Shown: positions 5,242 through 5,366 of the stretch, piece by piece | How positions within the stretch are numbered: the stretch's first letter is position 1 | Layout: each line of letters opens with the position of its first letter | Origin: an uncultured Clostridia bacterium | GTDB lineage: Bacteria > Bacillota > Clostridia > Oscillospirales > Oscillospiraceae | Assembly (NCBI GenBank): GCA_946061345.1 | Contig: CAMGRA010000068.1 | Coordinates: 1-5,366, forward strand | Direction: 5' to 3' | DNA length: 5,366 nucleotides | Translations under genes and position numbers: made by a program | The notes under the pieces: generated by a model | Databases searched by the model: none | Told to the model about the DNA's origin: nothing | What the model saw: only the letters and a program-made list of their open reading frames with translations

Positions 5242-5277
5242 GAGCGAAGAAAGCAAAGGGGAGCGGCAAACTTTTCC

Positions 5278-5306
5278 TTTCCATTTTCAGTCGGATGTGG
5301 TACAAT
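5278..5306 (+). promoter_or_regulatory. Promoter of the gene at the right edge
   Basis: TTTCCA (5278-5283), 17-bp spacer, TACAAT (5301-5306) preceded by TGG, an extended -10 very like the one serving the response-regulator operon. Start of transcription expected near 5312-5314. Confidence 0.7.
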
Positions 5307-5307
5307 A

Positions 5308-5333
5308 ACCTCCGCGAAAAAATGTACGGAGGT
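5308..5333 (+). repeat. Inverted repeat that includes the ribosome binding site of the edge gene
   Basis: ACCTCCG (5308-5314) is the exact reverse complement of CGGAGGT (5327-5333), with a 12-nt gap. The right arm contains the GGAGG ribosome binding site (5328-5332). The left arm lies at the predicted transcription start, so whether it is in the mRNA decides between an RNA hairpin that hides the ribosome binding site and a DNA operator, or coincidence. Confidence 0.4.
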
Positions 5334-5337
5334 CTTT

Positions 5338-5366
5338 ATGGAAGACATCATTCAAATTCTGGCGGA
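5338..5366 (+). CDS. Unidentified gene, first codons only (3' truncated by window edge)
   Basis: ATG at 5338 with GGAGG at 5328-5332 and a 5-nt spacer, downstream of a good extended -10 promoter. Visible peptide MEDIIQILA, then the window ends. Nine residues are too few to assign a family. The regulatory signals in front make a real gene start likely. Confidence 0.7.

Noticed and set aside
5166..5351. 61-codon minus-strand frame at the right edge
   Set aside because: It covers the DUF1653 promoter and the divergent promoter region, with no ribosome binding site or recognisable sequence.
1..5366. Search for CRISPR array, IS element ends, att sites, tRNA or rRNA
   Set aside because: No regularly spaced repeats, transposase, terminal inverted repeats with target duplications or RNA-gene folds were seen.

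Overview
The window looks like chromosomal DNA of a fairly GC-rich, low-abundance-type gut Firmicute, most plausibly an Oscillospiraceae/Clostridia relative. This is inferred from the strong GGAGG-type ribosome binding sites, sigma-A-like promoters with extended -10 elements (TGnTACAAT, TGGTATCAT), tight Rho-independent terminators and the gene families present (DUF4127, DUF1653, a clostridial-type short-loop sensor kinase, a bacterial serpin). No rRNA, tRNA, CRISPR array, transposase or phage gene is visible. The window is densely coding, with no gene-free stretch longer than about 190 bases.

Layout, left to right. Bases 1-767 (+) are the C-terminal half of a DUF4127 protein cut by the window edge. 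It converges on a secreted lipoprotein serpin (828-2099, -), and a perfect 17-bp hairpin (769-808) separates the two. Behind the serpin on the same strand, but isolated from it by a textbook terminator (2154-2192), is a two-gene operon: a CDP-alcohol phosphatidyltransferase (2380-2994, -; TTG start) whose stop overlaps the GTG start of a 62-residue zinc-ribbon protein (2195-2383, -). Divergent from it is a two-component system, an OmpR/PhoB-type response regulator (3150-3827, +) overlapping by 8 nt a membrane histidine kinase with a very short extracytoplasmic loop (3820-4845, +). Two tandem hairpins (4867-4902 and 4910-4937) end that operon and the convergent DUF1653 gene (4941-5153, -). A further divergent promoter (5278-5306, +) starts a gene of which only the first nine full codons are inside the window.

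How the parts may work together. The most suggestive element is in the 155-bp divergent region between the lipid-synthesis gene and the response regulator: a tandem direct repeat of a 9-mer with an 11-bp period (3046-3065), which is the geometry used by OmpR/PhoB-family dimers. It sits where the missing -35 element of the phosphatidyltransferase promoter should be. A testable model, which is inference, is that the kinase senses the membrane itself, and the regulator activates or represses phospholipid head-group synthesis together with the zinc-ribbon protein. The serpin is probably a surface-anchored inhibitor of host or neighbouring-bacterial serine proteases.
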